A stretch of 64,000 nucleotides of DNA from GCA-002727615 sp964442655 (GTDB lineage Bacteria > Pseudomonadota > Alphaproteobacteria > TMED109). The translations under genes and the position numbers were made by a program. The notes beneath the pieces were generated by a model, which had not been told where the DNA came from, did no database searches, and worked only from the letters and a program-made list of their open reading frames with translations. Where the stretch lies: assembly GCA_964442655.1 (NCBI GenBank), contig CAYTZM010000001.1:124001-188000 (forward strand), read 5' to 3'. Positions 35,312 through 44,152 of this stretch are shown one piece after another (position 1 is the stretch's first letter; each line of letters starts with the position of its first letter).

Positions 35312-36094
35312 ATGGATTTAGGTATTAAAGGGAAAAATGCGATAGTATGTGCATCTAGTAGAGGTCTAGGAAAAGCATGTGCATCATCGTTAGCAATCAA
35401 TGGTGTTAACGTTGTTTTAAATGGAAGAGATGAAAAAGTTCTTAATAATACTAAAAATGAAATTGTACAATTAGCACCTAATGTGAAAGTTGATGCAGTA
35501 GCCTGCGATGTTTCTACTTCGAAAGGAAGAGAAAAGATATTAGAAGCTTGTCCTTCTCCAGACATACTAGTAAATAATAATGGAGGGCCACCTTTTAAAG
35601 ATTTTCGTGAATTAGATAGGGACGCTATTATTGAAGGAGTGCAAATGAATATGATTACTCCTATAGAATTAGTTAAGAGTGTAATAGATGGAATGACAGA
35701 TAGGAATTTTGGACGAATAGTAAATATAACATCTGTTTCAGTTAAGAGACCAGTTGTAGGATTAGATTTATCAAGTGGAGCAAGAGCAGGTTTGACAGCT
35801 TTTCTTTCTGGTGTATCTAGATCAATAGCGGATAAAAACATTACTATAAATAATATATTACCAGGTTTTTTTGATACCGATAGATTAAGACAAGGAGTAA
35901 CTTCTATGGCCAAAATGAATAGCGAAGGTGAGAATGTAGTTGCAGATAGAATGGCAAATAGTATACCTGCAAAACGTTTTGGAACTCCTCATGAATTTGG
36001 AGAAACTTGTGCTTATTTATGTAGTATACAAGCTGGTTATATTACGGGTCAAAATATATTATTAGATGGTGGTTTATTTGATAGCTCATTTTAA
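35312..36094 (+). CDS. Atypical SDR lacking the Tyr-Lys pair
   Basis: A 260-residue SDR with cofactor loop ASSRGLGKA (about 14-22), NNNGGPP at the NNAG site, SVS for the catalytic Ser and a C-terminal GGLFDSSF. Where YxxxK is expected the sequence reads LSSGARAGL, so Tyr is replaced by Ser and Lys by Arg. The NAD(P) fold is intact but classical catalysis is doubtful. It lies 20 bp after cysK and 17 bp before the TauD-like gene. Confidence 0.85.
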   Translation: MDLGIKGKNAIVCASSRGLGKACASSLAINGVNVVLNGRDEKVLNNTKNEIVQLAPNVKVDAVACDVSTSKGREKILEACPSPDILVNNNGGPPFKDFRELDRDAIIEGVQMNMITPIELVKSVIDGMTDRNFGRIVNITSVSVKRPVVGLDLSSGARAGLTAFLSGVSRSIADKNITINNILPGFFDTDRLRQGVTSMAKMNSEGENVVADRMANSIPAKRFGTPHEFGETCAYLCSIQAGYITGQNILLDGGLFDSSF

Positions 36095-36111
36095 AATTTG
36101 AAAGTGGTTTA

Positions 36112-37014
36112 TTGGCATTTCGCAGTTCAGAAATATTGAATAATTTTGGTGTAATTATAGATGAAATAGATTTATCTAATAATTTATCAAATGAAGATAT
36201 ATTAGAAATAAAAGATTTATTTTTTAATAAGCATATTTTGGTATTTAAAAATCAAAATCTTTCGGAAAAGGAACAATTAAAGTTTACTGAAAATTTTGGT
36301 GAATTAGAAATATACCCAGAAGCTGATAAAACTAATGACTCGTCTAAAACTTATCATGTAGCCAATGTATCTCTAGATGGAAAACATCTTACTGATAAAG
36401 ATGAAATGTCTCTATATCAGAAAGTAAATCAACGTTGGCACACTGATAGTTCATATCGTTTTACTCCATCATATGCATCACTTTTATATGGAATTGAAGT
36501 TCTTCCAGATTTAGCAGAAGGTGGAGAGACTGAATTTGTTAATATGTTTAAGGTATATGAAAGTTTAGAAGATTCTCTAAAGTTAAAATTAGAATGTTTG
36601 CATATGGTTCATTATTATGAATTTGGAAGAAGGTTGTTTCCAGAGCTTCCCCCTTTAAGTACGCTTGAAAAACAAAACGTGCCACCGGTTTCTCATCCAA
36701 TAATTCGATTGCATCCCGATAGAAATAATAAAAAATCTTTATATTTTACTGCAAATGCTGGAAATGAGATAGGTGGTATGAGTCAAAAAAAAGGAGAAGA
36801 TTTACATAAATTATTAGTGGATATTGTTTCAAAATCTCCGTATAGGTATAAACATAGATGGCAAAAAGGAGATTTAGTAATGTGGGATAACAGGTGTCTT
36901 TTACATAGAGCAATACCATACGATATGAATAAATATAGAAGAGTTTTTAGGAGAACTACAGTTGCGGGACTTGGAGCTATTAAAGGTTCTTTTTTAGATC
37001 CTACAAAGTTATAG
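36112..37014 (+). CDS. TauD/TfdA-family dioxygenase
   Basis: A 300-residue Fe(II)/2-oxoglutarate dioxygenase with the facial triad H110, D112 (WHTDSS) and H265 (LLHRA) and the 2-oxoglutarate Arg in RRVFRRTT near 280. The start is a TTG at 36112 with GAAAGTGG upstream; no internal Met gives a better N-terminus and family homology begins here. Members oxidise taurine, 2,4-D and other acids. With cysK and metY close by a sulfonate role is possible but not shown. Confidence 0.87.
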   Translation: MAFRSSEILNNFGVIIDEIDLSNNLSNEDILEIKDLFFNKHILVFKNQNLSEKEQLKFTENFGELEIYPEADKTNDSSKTYHVANVSLDGKHLTDKDEMSLYQKVNQRWHTDSSYRFTPSYASLLYGIEVLPDLAEGGETEFVNMFKVYESLEDSLKLKLECLHMVHYYEFGRRLFPELPPLSTLEKQNVPPVSHPIIRLHPDRNNKKSLYFTANAGNEIGGMSQKKGEDLHKLLVDIVSKSPYRYKHRWQKGDLVMWDNRCLLHRAIPYDMNKYRRVFRRTTVAGLGAIKGSFLDPTKL

Positions 37015-37023
37015 AAGGTTGAA

Positions 37024-37662
37024 ATGTTAAAATTATATAGTACAGATTGGTCACCTTGGGTAAGAAAAGTAAGAATTGCAGCTATTGAGAGAGGTTTAGA
37101 TGATCAGATCGAGTTAGTTCCGGCAAATATTGGGTTTGCTGAGAAAACTTTAAAAACTGTAGAAAGTGATTTAGTTAAATATAATCCTTCTGGTAGAGTT
37201 CCAACTTTAATTACGGAAGACGGAAATTATATTTTTGATAGCACGGTGATTGTTCATTATTTGGATGAAATAGGTGATTCAGAAACTATTATTCCTAAAG
37301 ACAGAGATAAAAAAATTTATTCTTTAAAAATAAATGCTTTGGTAGATGAAGTAATTGATTCTCTTCGTCATATTACTTTTGAAAATAAAAAAGATATTAA
37401 TGTTAGATTGCCAGATTGGATGGAAGCTTTGGATAAGAAAGTAAGAAGAGGTATAAACGTTCTTCAAGAAGAGATAAAAAACTTTTCTAATAAAGATGTT
37501 GGTATACTGAATTTAGCCGATATAGGTTTAATTATTCTTTTGGGTTCAATAAAAAGAAATCCTAATTCTATTTATAAAAATTTATCTGTTCAATTAGATT
37601 CTTGGTATGATGAAATGCAGAATCGCTTATCTGTAAAAGATACTAATCCTCCAAGTTTATAA
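37024..37662 (+). CDS. Glutathione S-transferase family protein
   Basis: A 212-residue GST with an N-terminal thioredoxin fold (YSTDWSPWVRKVRIAA, cis-Pro SGRVPTL, DSTVIVHYLDE) and a helical C-terminal domain with LNLADIGLII. It resembles YibF-type GSTs. It begins 9 bp after the TauD-like gene and ends 6 bp from the convergent transporter gene. Substrate unknown. Confidence 0.82.
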   Translation: MLKLYSTDWSPWVRKVRIAAIERGLDDQIELVPANIGFAEKTLKTVESDLVKYNPSGRVPTLITEDGNYIFDSTVIVHYLDEIGDSETIIPKDRDKKIYSLKINALVDEVIDSLRHITFENKKDINVRLPDWMEALDKKVRRGINVLQEEIKNFSNKDVGILNLADIGLIILLGSIKRNPNSIYKNLSVQLDSWYDEMQNRLSVKDTNPPSL

Positions 37663-37668
37663 TTTATA

Positions 37669-38715
37669 TTATTTTAAAGATTCTTTTGTATTTTCATATG
37701 TAATAAGATTCTGTTCAAATTCATGTAATCTTTTCCATATAGATCTTAGCTCTGTTATCGTTGTCCAATTATGTAAGAATAATGAAAATCCTCCATGAAC
37801 TCTTTGAAAAGCATTACTTACTTGAACTACAGTGCCTAATAATATTAGTCCTGTAAATAAACCTGGTCCTACTACCAAATATGGAACAATTATCATTATT
37901 TGATCATATGTATTCATCCAAGCATTAAAATAGCCATAATGAAGATATAATCTTTGGTAATTAAACCTAATTCCTAAAAATAGTTCCCATAATTTTTCGG
38001 GTTGAGCATAATTCTTCTTGTTATCTTCCCCTAATACAAGATCTTTTCTAAATGCTGCTTCTACTTTTTGATTATTGTACTCTAATCCGGGAAGGTACCA
38101 TCCTACGAACCAAGAAATTAATAGCCCACCAATAGATACGGTTAATGCAACCCATACAAGAGATCCTTCAATATTTTTAAGAAAAGGTACTGCAACTTTA
38201 TCACTTAATCCCCAAAGAATAGGAATGAAGGCTATAAGGGTCATTATAGATCTTACGATTTGTAAACCTAATGACTCTACTATTCTAGCAAACCTATTAC
38301 AATCTTCTTGAATTCTTTGGCTTGCTCCTTCTATTTCATTTTCAACATTTCTCCATCTAGGAATATAATTAAAAGTAATGGCTTGTCTCCATCTTAATCC
38401 ATAAATACTCGTAAACCAACTAGTAAAAACTGCTATTATGATATAAGGAAATGCTAAAACTGTAAAAGATGGTTCTCCAGAAAAATTATTAAAAATATAA
38501 GATAAAGAAGTTAGGTTTTCGAAAAATAATTTTATCCCCTCTTCTGGGTTTTCTTTATAATCCCCTGAAGTTTGCAGTAAGTTATAGAATCTTCCATACC
38601 AACTATTAAAGGCTACCGTAAATTGAACTTGTAACCATAAGGATAATACTAAAAGAGTTAGACCTCCATATGCCCAGAGGGCCCAAGATTTAGAATAGTA
38701 AAATGCTTTAATCAA
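37669..38715 (-). CDS. SbmA/BacA-like inner-membrane transporter
   Basis: A 348-residue membrane protein with about six to seven helices and the SbmA/BacA segments FNSWYGRFYNLLQT, WRNVENEIEGASQRIQED (about 130-147), IMTLIAFIPIL, LPGLEYNNQKVEAAFRK and the C-terminal WTTITELRSIWKRLHEFE. The family imports peptides such as microcins in E. coli and is needed for symbiosis in rhizobia. It is shorter than SbmA at the N-terminus, where one or two helices are missing. It is last in a minus-strand run with an enoyl-CoA hydratase, an SDR and an FMN reductase. Confidence 0.85.
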   Translation of the reverse strand: MIKAFYYSKSWALWAYGGLTLLVLSLWLQVQFTVAFNSWYGRFYNLLQTSGDYKENPEEGIKLFFENLTSLSYIFNNFSGEPSFTVLAFPYIIIAVFTSWFTSIYGLRWRQAITFNYIPRWRNVENEIEGASQRIQEDCNRFARIVESLGLQIVRSIMTLIAFIPILWGLSDKVAVPFLKNIEGSLVWVALTVSIGGLLISWFVGWYLPGLEYNNQKVEAAFRKDLVLGEDNKKNYAQPEKLWELFLGIRFNYQRLYLHYGYFNAWMNTYDQIMIIVPYLVVGPGLFTGLILLGTVVQVSNAFQRVHGGFSLFLHNWTTITELRSIWKRLHEFEQNLITYENTKESLK

Positions 38716-38795
38716 AATAATTTCCTCTACTTTTATTTATTACTGTATTTTAATAAGAATAATATTAAAGCCAAATACAAAGAAGATTATTTTCA

Positions 38796-39371
38796 TTATT
38801 TATTTCTAGCTGCTTTTAAAGCGTTTGCATACCATTCTAATTCATCGGCAAATTTATCAAATTCTTTCTGTCTTTCTTCTTTATCGTTAGATGTTCTTTC
38901 TCCATCTTCATTAAAGTTTTTATTTATAAATGGAGCATGAAGCATACTAGATATTGGTGGCATTCCTAATTGTGCCAGGAAAGCTCTTAATGAAGAGGTT
39001 ACTCTTACTCCTCCAAAAGGTGAAACGGAATAAGTTGTAACTGCAGAAGGTTTTCTTTGGTATTCGATATAAAAATGATTTAATAAATTAACTAATGCAG
39101 GAGGAATAAAATGATTATATTCTGCACTTACAATTACGAATGCATCCGATTCTTTTAGAGTTTGGTGTGTTTGTTTTAATTCTTTAGGAGCAGAACCTTT
39201 TTCATAGTCTGAATATCTTTTTTCTAGTGTATTCAAGTTTAAATCTATGGGGTCGATTAAATGGCATATATTATTTCTTTTCATTAGTTGATTGGTTAGG
39301 TGTCGTGCAAATCTTATTCCTAATCTACCTTTTCTAGTAGACCCATATATAATACTTATTCTTAGAGACAT
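38796..39371 (-). CDS. NADPH-dependent FMN reductase
   Basis: A 191-residue flavodoxin-like protein: phosphate loop GSTRKGRLG (10-18), a VSAEYNHFIPPALVNLLNHF segment and the PFGGVRVTSSLRAFL region, typical of the NADPH-dependent FMN/quinone reductase family. It supplies reduced flavin or reduces quinones in the cytosol. It lies 16 bp after the SDR. Confidence 0.88.
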   Translation of the reverse strand: MSLRISIIYGSTRKGRLGIRFARHLTNQLMKRNNICHLIDPIDLNLNTLEKRYSDYEKGSAPKELKQTHQTLKESDAFVIVSAEYNHFIPPALVNLLNHFYIEYQRKPSAVTTYSVSPFGGVRVTSSLRAFLAQLGMPPISSMLHAPFINKNFNEDGERTSNDKEERQKEFDKFADELEWYANALKAARNK

Positions 39372-39387
39372 AATAGTATCCTTATAT

Positions 39388-40152
39388 TTAAGGCATTAAT
39401 TGACCGCCATTGACTTCTATAATTTGCCCAGTAACAAATGAGCTCATTTTTTCTGATGCTAAGTATAAATAAGCTCCTGCAACTTCATCTGAAGAAGCCC
39501 ATCTACCCATAGGTATAGTTTTAATCATTCCCTCCATTATTTCAGGAGGAGTTGATTGTTCATGGAATGGTGTGTCAATGATTCCAGGCGCCACACCGTT
39601 CACTCTAATTTTAAAAGGCAACAATTCTCTTGCCATACCTCTAGTAAAAGTGCTTACCCATCCTTTTGAGGCAGAGTAAAATACAGCCCCAGCACTTCCT
39701 CCTAATCGAGCGGCAATTGAGGTAGTATTAATAATATTTCCACCCTTATTTTGTTTTTTAAAAATATTTAAAGCAGTTCTAGTACCAAGCATTACACTTA
39801 AACAATTTAAGTCAAAAACTTTTTGAAAAGTTTGAGAGGATATTTTATCTACAGAAGCTCTCTCTACCATTCCTCCTGCATTATTTATAAAAACATTTAT
39901 TTCACCAAACTTTGTAATTGCTTCGTTAGTAAGATTTATTAGATCTTTTTCAATGGTTGCGTCACCTTGTATAGCAATTGCTTGATTGTTATTTTCTACA
40001 ATTTTTTGTACTAAGCTTTCTGCTTTTTCTTTTGATTTTTTATAATTTATAACAACCTTAGATCCTAATTCTGCAAATCTTAATGCTAGTGATGCCCCAA
40101 TACCAGTGCTCGCACCTGTAATTACAACAACTTTGTTTTTAAGGTCTTTCAT
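39388..40152 (-). CDS. Short-chain dehydrogenase/reductase
   Basis: A 254-residue classical SDR with GASTGIGAS (14-22), NNAG, NTTSIAA with the catalytic Ser, YSASK (Tyr and Lys present) and the closing GQIIEVNGG. It resembles 3-oxoacyl-[ACP] reductase or glucose/sorbitol-type dehydrogenases. It sits 11 bp after the enoyl-CoA hydratase gene, so a beta-oxidation-like substrate is reasonable but not certain. Confidence 0.9.
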   Translation of the reverse strand: MKDLKNKVVVITGASTGIGASLALRFAELGSKVVINYKKSKEKAESLVQKIVENNNQAIAIQGDATIEKDLINLTNEAITKFGEINVFINNAGGMVERASVDKISSQTFQKVFDLNCLSVMLGTRTALNIFKKQNKGGNIINTTSIAARLGGSAGAVFYSASKGWVSTFTRGMARELLPFKIRVNGVAPGIIDTPFHEQSTPPEIMEGMIKTIPMGRWASSDEVAGAYLYLASEKMSSFVTGQIIEVNGGQLMP

Positions 40153-40163
40153 AAATTCTCTCC

Positions 40164-40985
40164 TTATTTACCAGTAAATTTTGGTGCTCTTTTTTCTATA
40201 AAATGGGCTACACCTTCTTTAAAATCTTCGCTAGCAAAACTTTCAATCATATCATTATCGGCTATGCTGACAGCATCATTTAATCCTTGTAATAATCCTT
40301 GCCATAATTGTTTTTTCATTACTTTCATAGATCTAGGAGAGACTTCATTTGCTAAATTTTCTGAATATTTTAATACTTCTTCCATAAAAATTTCATCATC
40401 AAAAATTTTATTAACAAAACCTATTCTTTCTGCTTCTTCGGCTGTAATTTTTCTCGCTGTTAAGGTCATATCCATAGCATGCCCCATACCTACTAACCTT
40501 GGTAAAAGCCAGCTTAAACCATGTTCAGCAATTAAACCTCTTTTACTGAAGGCTGTGGAAAAAATTGCAGATTTAGCTGCAAATCTGATATCACACCACA
40601 TTGACAAAATTAACCCTAATCCTGCTGCCGGGCCATTGATAGCTGCTATTATAGGTTTAGGTACACTTGGAAACCATGTTTGTGCCCTCTGGAAATCTAA
40701 TGGCCAGTTTTTTCTAAATGCTGAATAGGGAGATTGTTTATTTTGATCAGCTCTTTCATCAGCATCGACACTATTTAGGCTTTCCATATCTGCTCCTGCG
40801 CAAAAGCCTCTACCTGTGCCAGTTAAAATTATTACTTTTGTGTTATTATTATTTGAGGCTTTATCCATTGAATTTCTAATTTCTAAAGCCATATCTTCTG
40901 TCCAAGCATTTAATCGATCAGGTCTGTTTAAACTAATAATATGTATGGAATTTTTAATTTCTTCTTTGATATTTTTGTATGTCAT
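40164..40985 (-). CDS. Enoyl-CoA hydratase/isomerase family protein
   Basis: A 273-residue crotonase with LNRPDRLNAW, oxyanion-hole segments GRGFCAGADME (about 58-68) and NGPAAGLGLIL, and FSKRGLIAEHG. The middle insertion LNSVDADERADQNKQ makes it somewhat long. It hydrates or isomerises enoyl-CoA. It opens the minus-strand group ending in the SbmA/BacA-like gene. It could supply the activity missing from the truncated 3HCDH 6 kb away. Confidence 0.9.
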   Translation of the reverse strand: MTYKNIKEEIKNSIHIISLNRPDRLNAWTEDMALEIRNSMDKASNNNNTKVIILTGTGRGFCAGADMESLNSVDADERADQNKQSPYSAFRKNWPLDFQRAQTWFPSVPKPIIAAINGPAAGLGLILSMWCDIRFAAKSAIFSTAFSKRGLIAEHGLSWLLPRLVGMGHAMDMTLTARKITAEEAERIGFVNKIFDDEIFMEEVLKYSENLANEVSPRSMKVMKKQLWQGLLQGLNDAVSIADNDMIESFASEDFKEGVAHFIEKRAPKFTGK

Positions 40986-41104
40986 AAATTAAGCCCTTTA
41001 TATATTACTGTTAATAATAAAATAATTTTGAATTTTTATATTAACTAATTTATAGATTATGATGCAAATATTATTAATAACTAAATTAAATGAACGGAAA
41101 TAAA

Positions 41105-41794
41105 ATGGATAATAATGAATCAAATCAATATGTAAAGCATGCAATAATATCTAGACGATCTGTTAGAAAGTTTACGGATAAAAAGGTAGCAAAGGATATT
41201 GTGGTAGATATTTTAGAAACAGCCTCTAGAGCTCCTAGTGGCACAAATATTCAACCATGGAATGTACATGTTCTTACTGGTAATTCCTTAAAAATGTTTA
41301 CAGAAAAAGCTAGTTCTTTTTTTTTAGATGATTCTTATGAGAAAAAGAATGATAGAATTCATTATATGGAAAAATTTAGAGACCCTTATATAAGTAGAAG
41401 AAGAAAGGTTGGCTGGGATTTGTATGATATATTAGGAATTAAAAAAGGAGACTATGATAAAACTAAGAAATTTCACTCACAAAATTTTAAATTTTTTAAT
41501 GCTCCAGTGGGTATGATTTTCACGATAGAAAGAGATTTAGGATGGATGAGTTGGTTGGATTATGGAATGTTTTTACAAAATATTTGCATTGCTGCACGTG
41601 GTTATGGTTTGCATACGTGTCCACAAGCAGCTTGGGGACAGTTACATGATCACATAGCTCCATTATTAAGAATAACTGATAATCATATAATTCATTGTGG
41701 TTTAAGTCTGGGTTGGGAGGATGAGAAAGCAGAAATTAATGAGTTGCGAACAGAAAGAGAAGACGTAAAAGGTTTTACTATTTTTCATGAGTAA
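41105..41794 (+). CDS. Nitroreductase family protein
   Basis: A 229-residue FMN-dependent nitroreductase-like protein with ISRRSVRKFTDKKV (FMN phosphate), ETASRAPSGTNIQPW and a C-terminal GLSLGWEDEKAEINELRTERE. It reduces nitro compounds, quinones or flavins. ATG 41105 has GGA 6 nt upstream; ATG 41090 in frame, 5 codons earlier, is possible. Monocistronic between two minus-strand groups. Confidence 0.88.
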   Translation: MDNNESNQYVKHAIISRRSVRKFTDKKVAKDIVVDILETASRAPSGTNIQPWNVHVLTGNSLKMFTEKASSFFLDDSYEKKNDRIHYMEKFRDPYISRRRKVGWDLYDILGIKKGDYDKTKKFHSQNFKFFNAPVGMIFTIERDLGWMSWLDYGMFLQNICIAARGYGLHTCPQAAWGQLHDHIAPLLRITDNHIIHCGLSLGWEDEKAEINELRTEREDVKGFTIFHE

Positions 41795-41796
41795 AA

Positions 41797-42270
41797 TTAC
41801 TTATAGGTGCCTATAAAGTTTTTAACAAGTTCTTCAGCTTCGGCGATTTGTTCTTTAGTCATTTTTTCTATAAGAATTTTTAAAAATAAATTTTTGGCAG
41901 TTTCATCTTCTGATAATTTAAAAAATTTATATGCTTCTATTACATTTTCTTCAACACCATTTCCATGTACATACATTTTAGCAATTGAAACTTGCGCATA
42001 ATTAAGGCCTCTATTTGCAGATATTAATGTTAGTTCTGCTGATTTAACTAGATCATTATTTTGTGCATGTCTAAATGCGAGTTGCATGTTCATATGAGTT
42101 TCTCTAGCTAAGTAGTCGTTAGCTAAGTAAGTTCTTTTTGGATCATGATCGCGCTCAATTTCTACTCCGGCTTCCTTTGCTCTTCTTTTCATATCTTCAG
42201 TGATTTCTGCAGATGCATGACTATTTATTATAAAAATTGAAATAAATCCTATAAGAATATTTTTATACAT
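41797..42270 (-). CDS. Secreted Sel1-like repeat protein
   Basis: A 157-residue protein with a signal peptide (about 1-21, ending HASA-E) and a Sel1-type alpha-helical repeat (GLNYAQVSIAKMYVHGNGVEENVIEAYKFFKLSED in outline, about 88-122). Such periplasmic repeat proteins bind partner proteins. It begins 29 bp after the tonB stop on the same strand, so it likely belongs to the TonB operon. Its role there is unknown. Confidence 0.7.
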   Translation of the reverse strand: MYKNILIGFISIFIINSHASAEITEDMKRRAKEAGVEIERDHDPKRTYLANDYLARETHMNMQLAFRHAQNNDLVKSAELTLISANRGLNYAQVSIAKMYVHGNGVEENVIEAYKFFKLSEDETAKNLFLKILIEKMTKEQIAEAEELVKNFIGTYK

Positions 42271-42299
42271 GTTTACCTCATTATTTAAGTATTCTTTAA

Positions 42300-43322
42300 T
42301 TATTGTATCTTATATACAATATCAATAGAAAATTCATTTTTTTCTTTTAATAACTTATTGTTGTTAAAAGGTGCGCTTTTTCTTAAAGCATTAATAGCTG
42401 CAGTGATGAGTTCATCTGGCGCTTTAGTATTTGGTCCATTAGTTATTGATATAATAGATCCATCAGTATTTAATTTAAATATTAATTGTACTATTCCCTG
42501 AATTTTTCTTCTAATTAATTTTTTAGGATAATTTTCAATAGCAAATAGTTGTATTTCTGATCTAATTTCATTTTTATAATTTTCCAATGCATTTAACTGT
42601 TTTTCAGATAATTTATTATTATTTTTTATTATAATTTTATCAATTTTTTTACTTGAATTTCTAACTTTGGAAGGAAGGTTTGATATATTTATCTGATTAT
42701 CAATATTTTCTATATTAATATTTGGATTAATTTTTACATTTATTAAAGGTGTAATAGGTAAAGGTTCTTTTAACTTTTCTAAGGGTTTAATTTTTATGTC
42801 ATTATCAATGTTTTCTACATTAATATTTGGATTAATTTTTACATTTATTAAACGTGTGATAGGTAAAGGATTTTTTAATTTTACTAAGGGTTTAATTTTT
42901 ATGTCATTCTTTTTCGGCATAATTATATTATTTAGTATTTGGGGTTTATTAATTTTGATTAATTCATTTTCTACTTTATTTATTTCTAAATCTATATCTT
43001 TAATTTTTTGATCTGTCTCTACTAAATTTTTAATAATAGGAATTTCTTTATTTATTTTTTCTATTTTCTGTATAGCTTGAGGTTTGTCGATTATTATATT
43101 TTCTTTATTAAAATTTATAGGATTATTAATAGGATCTGGTTTCATATCATTAATATTTAATTCGTTTATTAATTCTAGTACAATCTTGGGTTCTATTTTT
43201 TCATCATTCTGTATATATAAGAATTTTGATGCTGGTATTAGTGACATATGTAGAAAAAAAGCTAAGCCAAAAATTAACAGTATAAATTGCTTATTTATAT
43301 AATATGAATGTAATTTTTGCAT
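42300..43322 (-). CDS. tonB: TonB-like energy transducer
   Basis: A 340-residue protein with an N-terminal membrane helix (about 12-30), a long periplasmic linker rich in Ile/Asn/Lys/Pro, and a C-terminal TonB domain (about 240-340) with ENYPKKLIRRKIQGIVQLIFKLNTDGSI in outline. It passes proton-motive energy from ExbBD to the receptor. The linker holds two adjacent 35-residue repeats (140-174 and 175-209). It is downstream of receptor, exbB and two exbD genes. A TolA-like reading is excluded by the receptor neighbour, though not strictly. Confidence 0.85.
   Translation of the reverse strand: MQKLHSYYINKQFILLIFGLAFFLHMSLIPASKFLYIQNDEKIEPKIVLELINELNINDMKPDPINNPINFNKENIIIDKPQAIQKIEKINKEIPIIKNLVETDQKIKDIDLEINKVENELIKINKPQILNNIIMPKKNDIKIKPLVKLKNPLPITRLINVKINPNINVENIDNDIKIKPLEKLKEPLPITPLINVKINPNINIENIDNQINISNLPSKVRNSSKKIDKIIIKNNNKLSEKQLNALENYKNEIRSEIQLFAIENYPKKLIRRKIQGIVQLIFKLNTDGSIISITNGPNTKAPDELITAAINALRKSAPFNNNKLLKEKNEFSIDIVYKIQ
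42696..42905 (-). repeat. Two tandem 105-nt repeats inside tonB
   Basis: Residues 140-174 and 175-209 are near-identical 35-residue units, each running from DIKIKPL to ENIDN with the core LINVKINPNIN shared. They lengthen the periplasmic linker. DNA identity is also high, which points to a recent internal duplication. Confidence 0.9.
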
Positions 43323-43337
43323 ATGATTAATTAATGC

Positions 43338-43748
43338 TTAATTAGTATATGTTTTTTTAGTTACTATAGCAGCTCTTTTAATTCCACTAGCTCTAATTAT
43401 TTTTATTATATTGGAAAGAATGCCTGAAGTACTTTTATTGTCAGCTTTAATTAATACTTCTTCAATATTTTGTATTTCTAATTTTGCTAGCAGGATTGTT
43501 TTTAATTGATCTATATTTATATATTCATCATCAATAGAAATTTCATTATTTTTAGATATAAGAATTGTAAATTCTGGAGATTCTGCATCAGCACTAGTAG
43601 TAGATTCTGGAGGATTTACTTCAAAAAAGTCTTTTTTAGATAAACTTCCAGATAACATGAAAAATATTAGTAATAGAAATACTATATTAATTAATGGTAC
43701 AAGGTTTGGTTTTTTATTATCACTCTTATTTTTTATAAATATTTTCAT
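43338..43748 (-). CDS. exbD: ExbD-type biopolymer transport protein (second)
   Basis: A 136-residue protein with a short cytosolic N-terminus, one membrane helix (about 16-34: PLINIVFLLLIFFMLSGS) and a periplasmic domain with the ADNKSTSGILSNIIKIIRASGIKRAAIVT C-terminus. The family's membrane Asp, usual in the helix (PLIDVVFLLL), is replaced by Asn here (PLINIVFLLL). It overlaps the first exbD by 4 bp and lies 15 bp upstream of tonB. Confidence 0.88.
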   Translation of the reverse strand: MKIFIKNKSDNKKPNLVPLINIVFLLLIFFMLSGSLSKKDFFEVNPPESTTSADAESPEFTILISKNNEISIDDEYINIDQLKTILLAKLEIQNIEEVLIKADNKSTSGILSNIIKIIRASGIKRAAIVTKKTYTN

Positions 43749-44149
43749 TCTTGCTCTTTTGTTAGCAGGGCAATATTATCTATGCCTAAATTTCTTATGA
43801 TATCTATTGTTTTTACTAATATATTAACTTTTGTATTTTCTGGAGTAGATATAATAATCTTCTTTGCATTGTCGTCTTTTAAAACATTTTTCAAAGTTGT
43901 GTTTAAGTTATTTAAATCAGCAATTTTATTATTAACTTTAATTTTTCCTTCAGGAGATAAGTTTACAATTATAGGTTTATTTTCATTTTCTATATTAGTA
44001 TTTGTTTCTGAAGGGCTAGTCATATCTATAGTTTTAAAGTCAGTAAATTCACTGGCTAACATAAAAAATATTAGTAATAGAAAAACAACATCAATTAATG
44101 GTGCTACATTAATTTCAGAGCTCTTATTTTGTTTTAAAAATAAATTCAT
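43745..44149 (-). CDS. exbD: ExbD-type biopolymer transport protein (first)
   Basis: A 134-residue protein with EINVAPLIDVVFLLLIFFML (about 13-32), where the Asp that carries protons in the ExbD helix is present, and a periplasmic domain ending VKTIDIIRNLGIDNIALLT. It works with ExbB to harness the proton gradient for TonB. It follows exbB by 3 bp and overlaps the second exbD by ATGA. Confidence 0.92.
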   Translation of the reverse strand: MNLFLKQNKSSEINVAPLIDVVFLLLIFFMLASEFTDFKTIDMTSPSETNTNIENENKPIIVNLSPEGKIKVNNKIADLNNLNTTLKNVLKDDNAKKIIISTPENTKVNILVKTIDIIRNLGIDNIALLTKEQE

Positions 44150-44152
44150 AAA

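Noticed and set aside
42696..42905. CRISPR-like repeat
   Set aside because: Only two adjacent units with no spacers, lying in frame within tonB.
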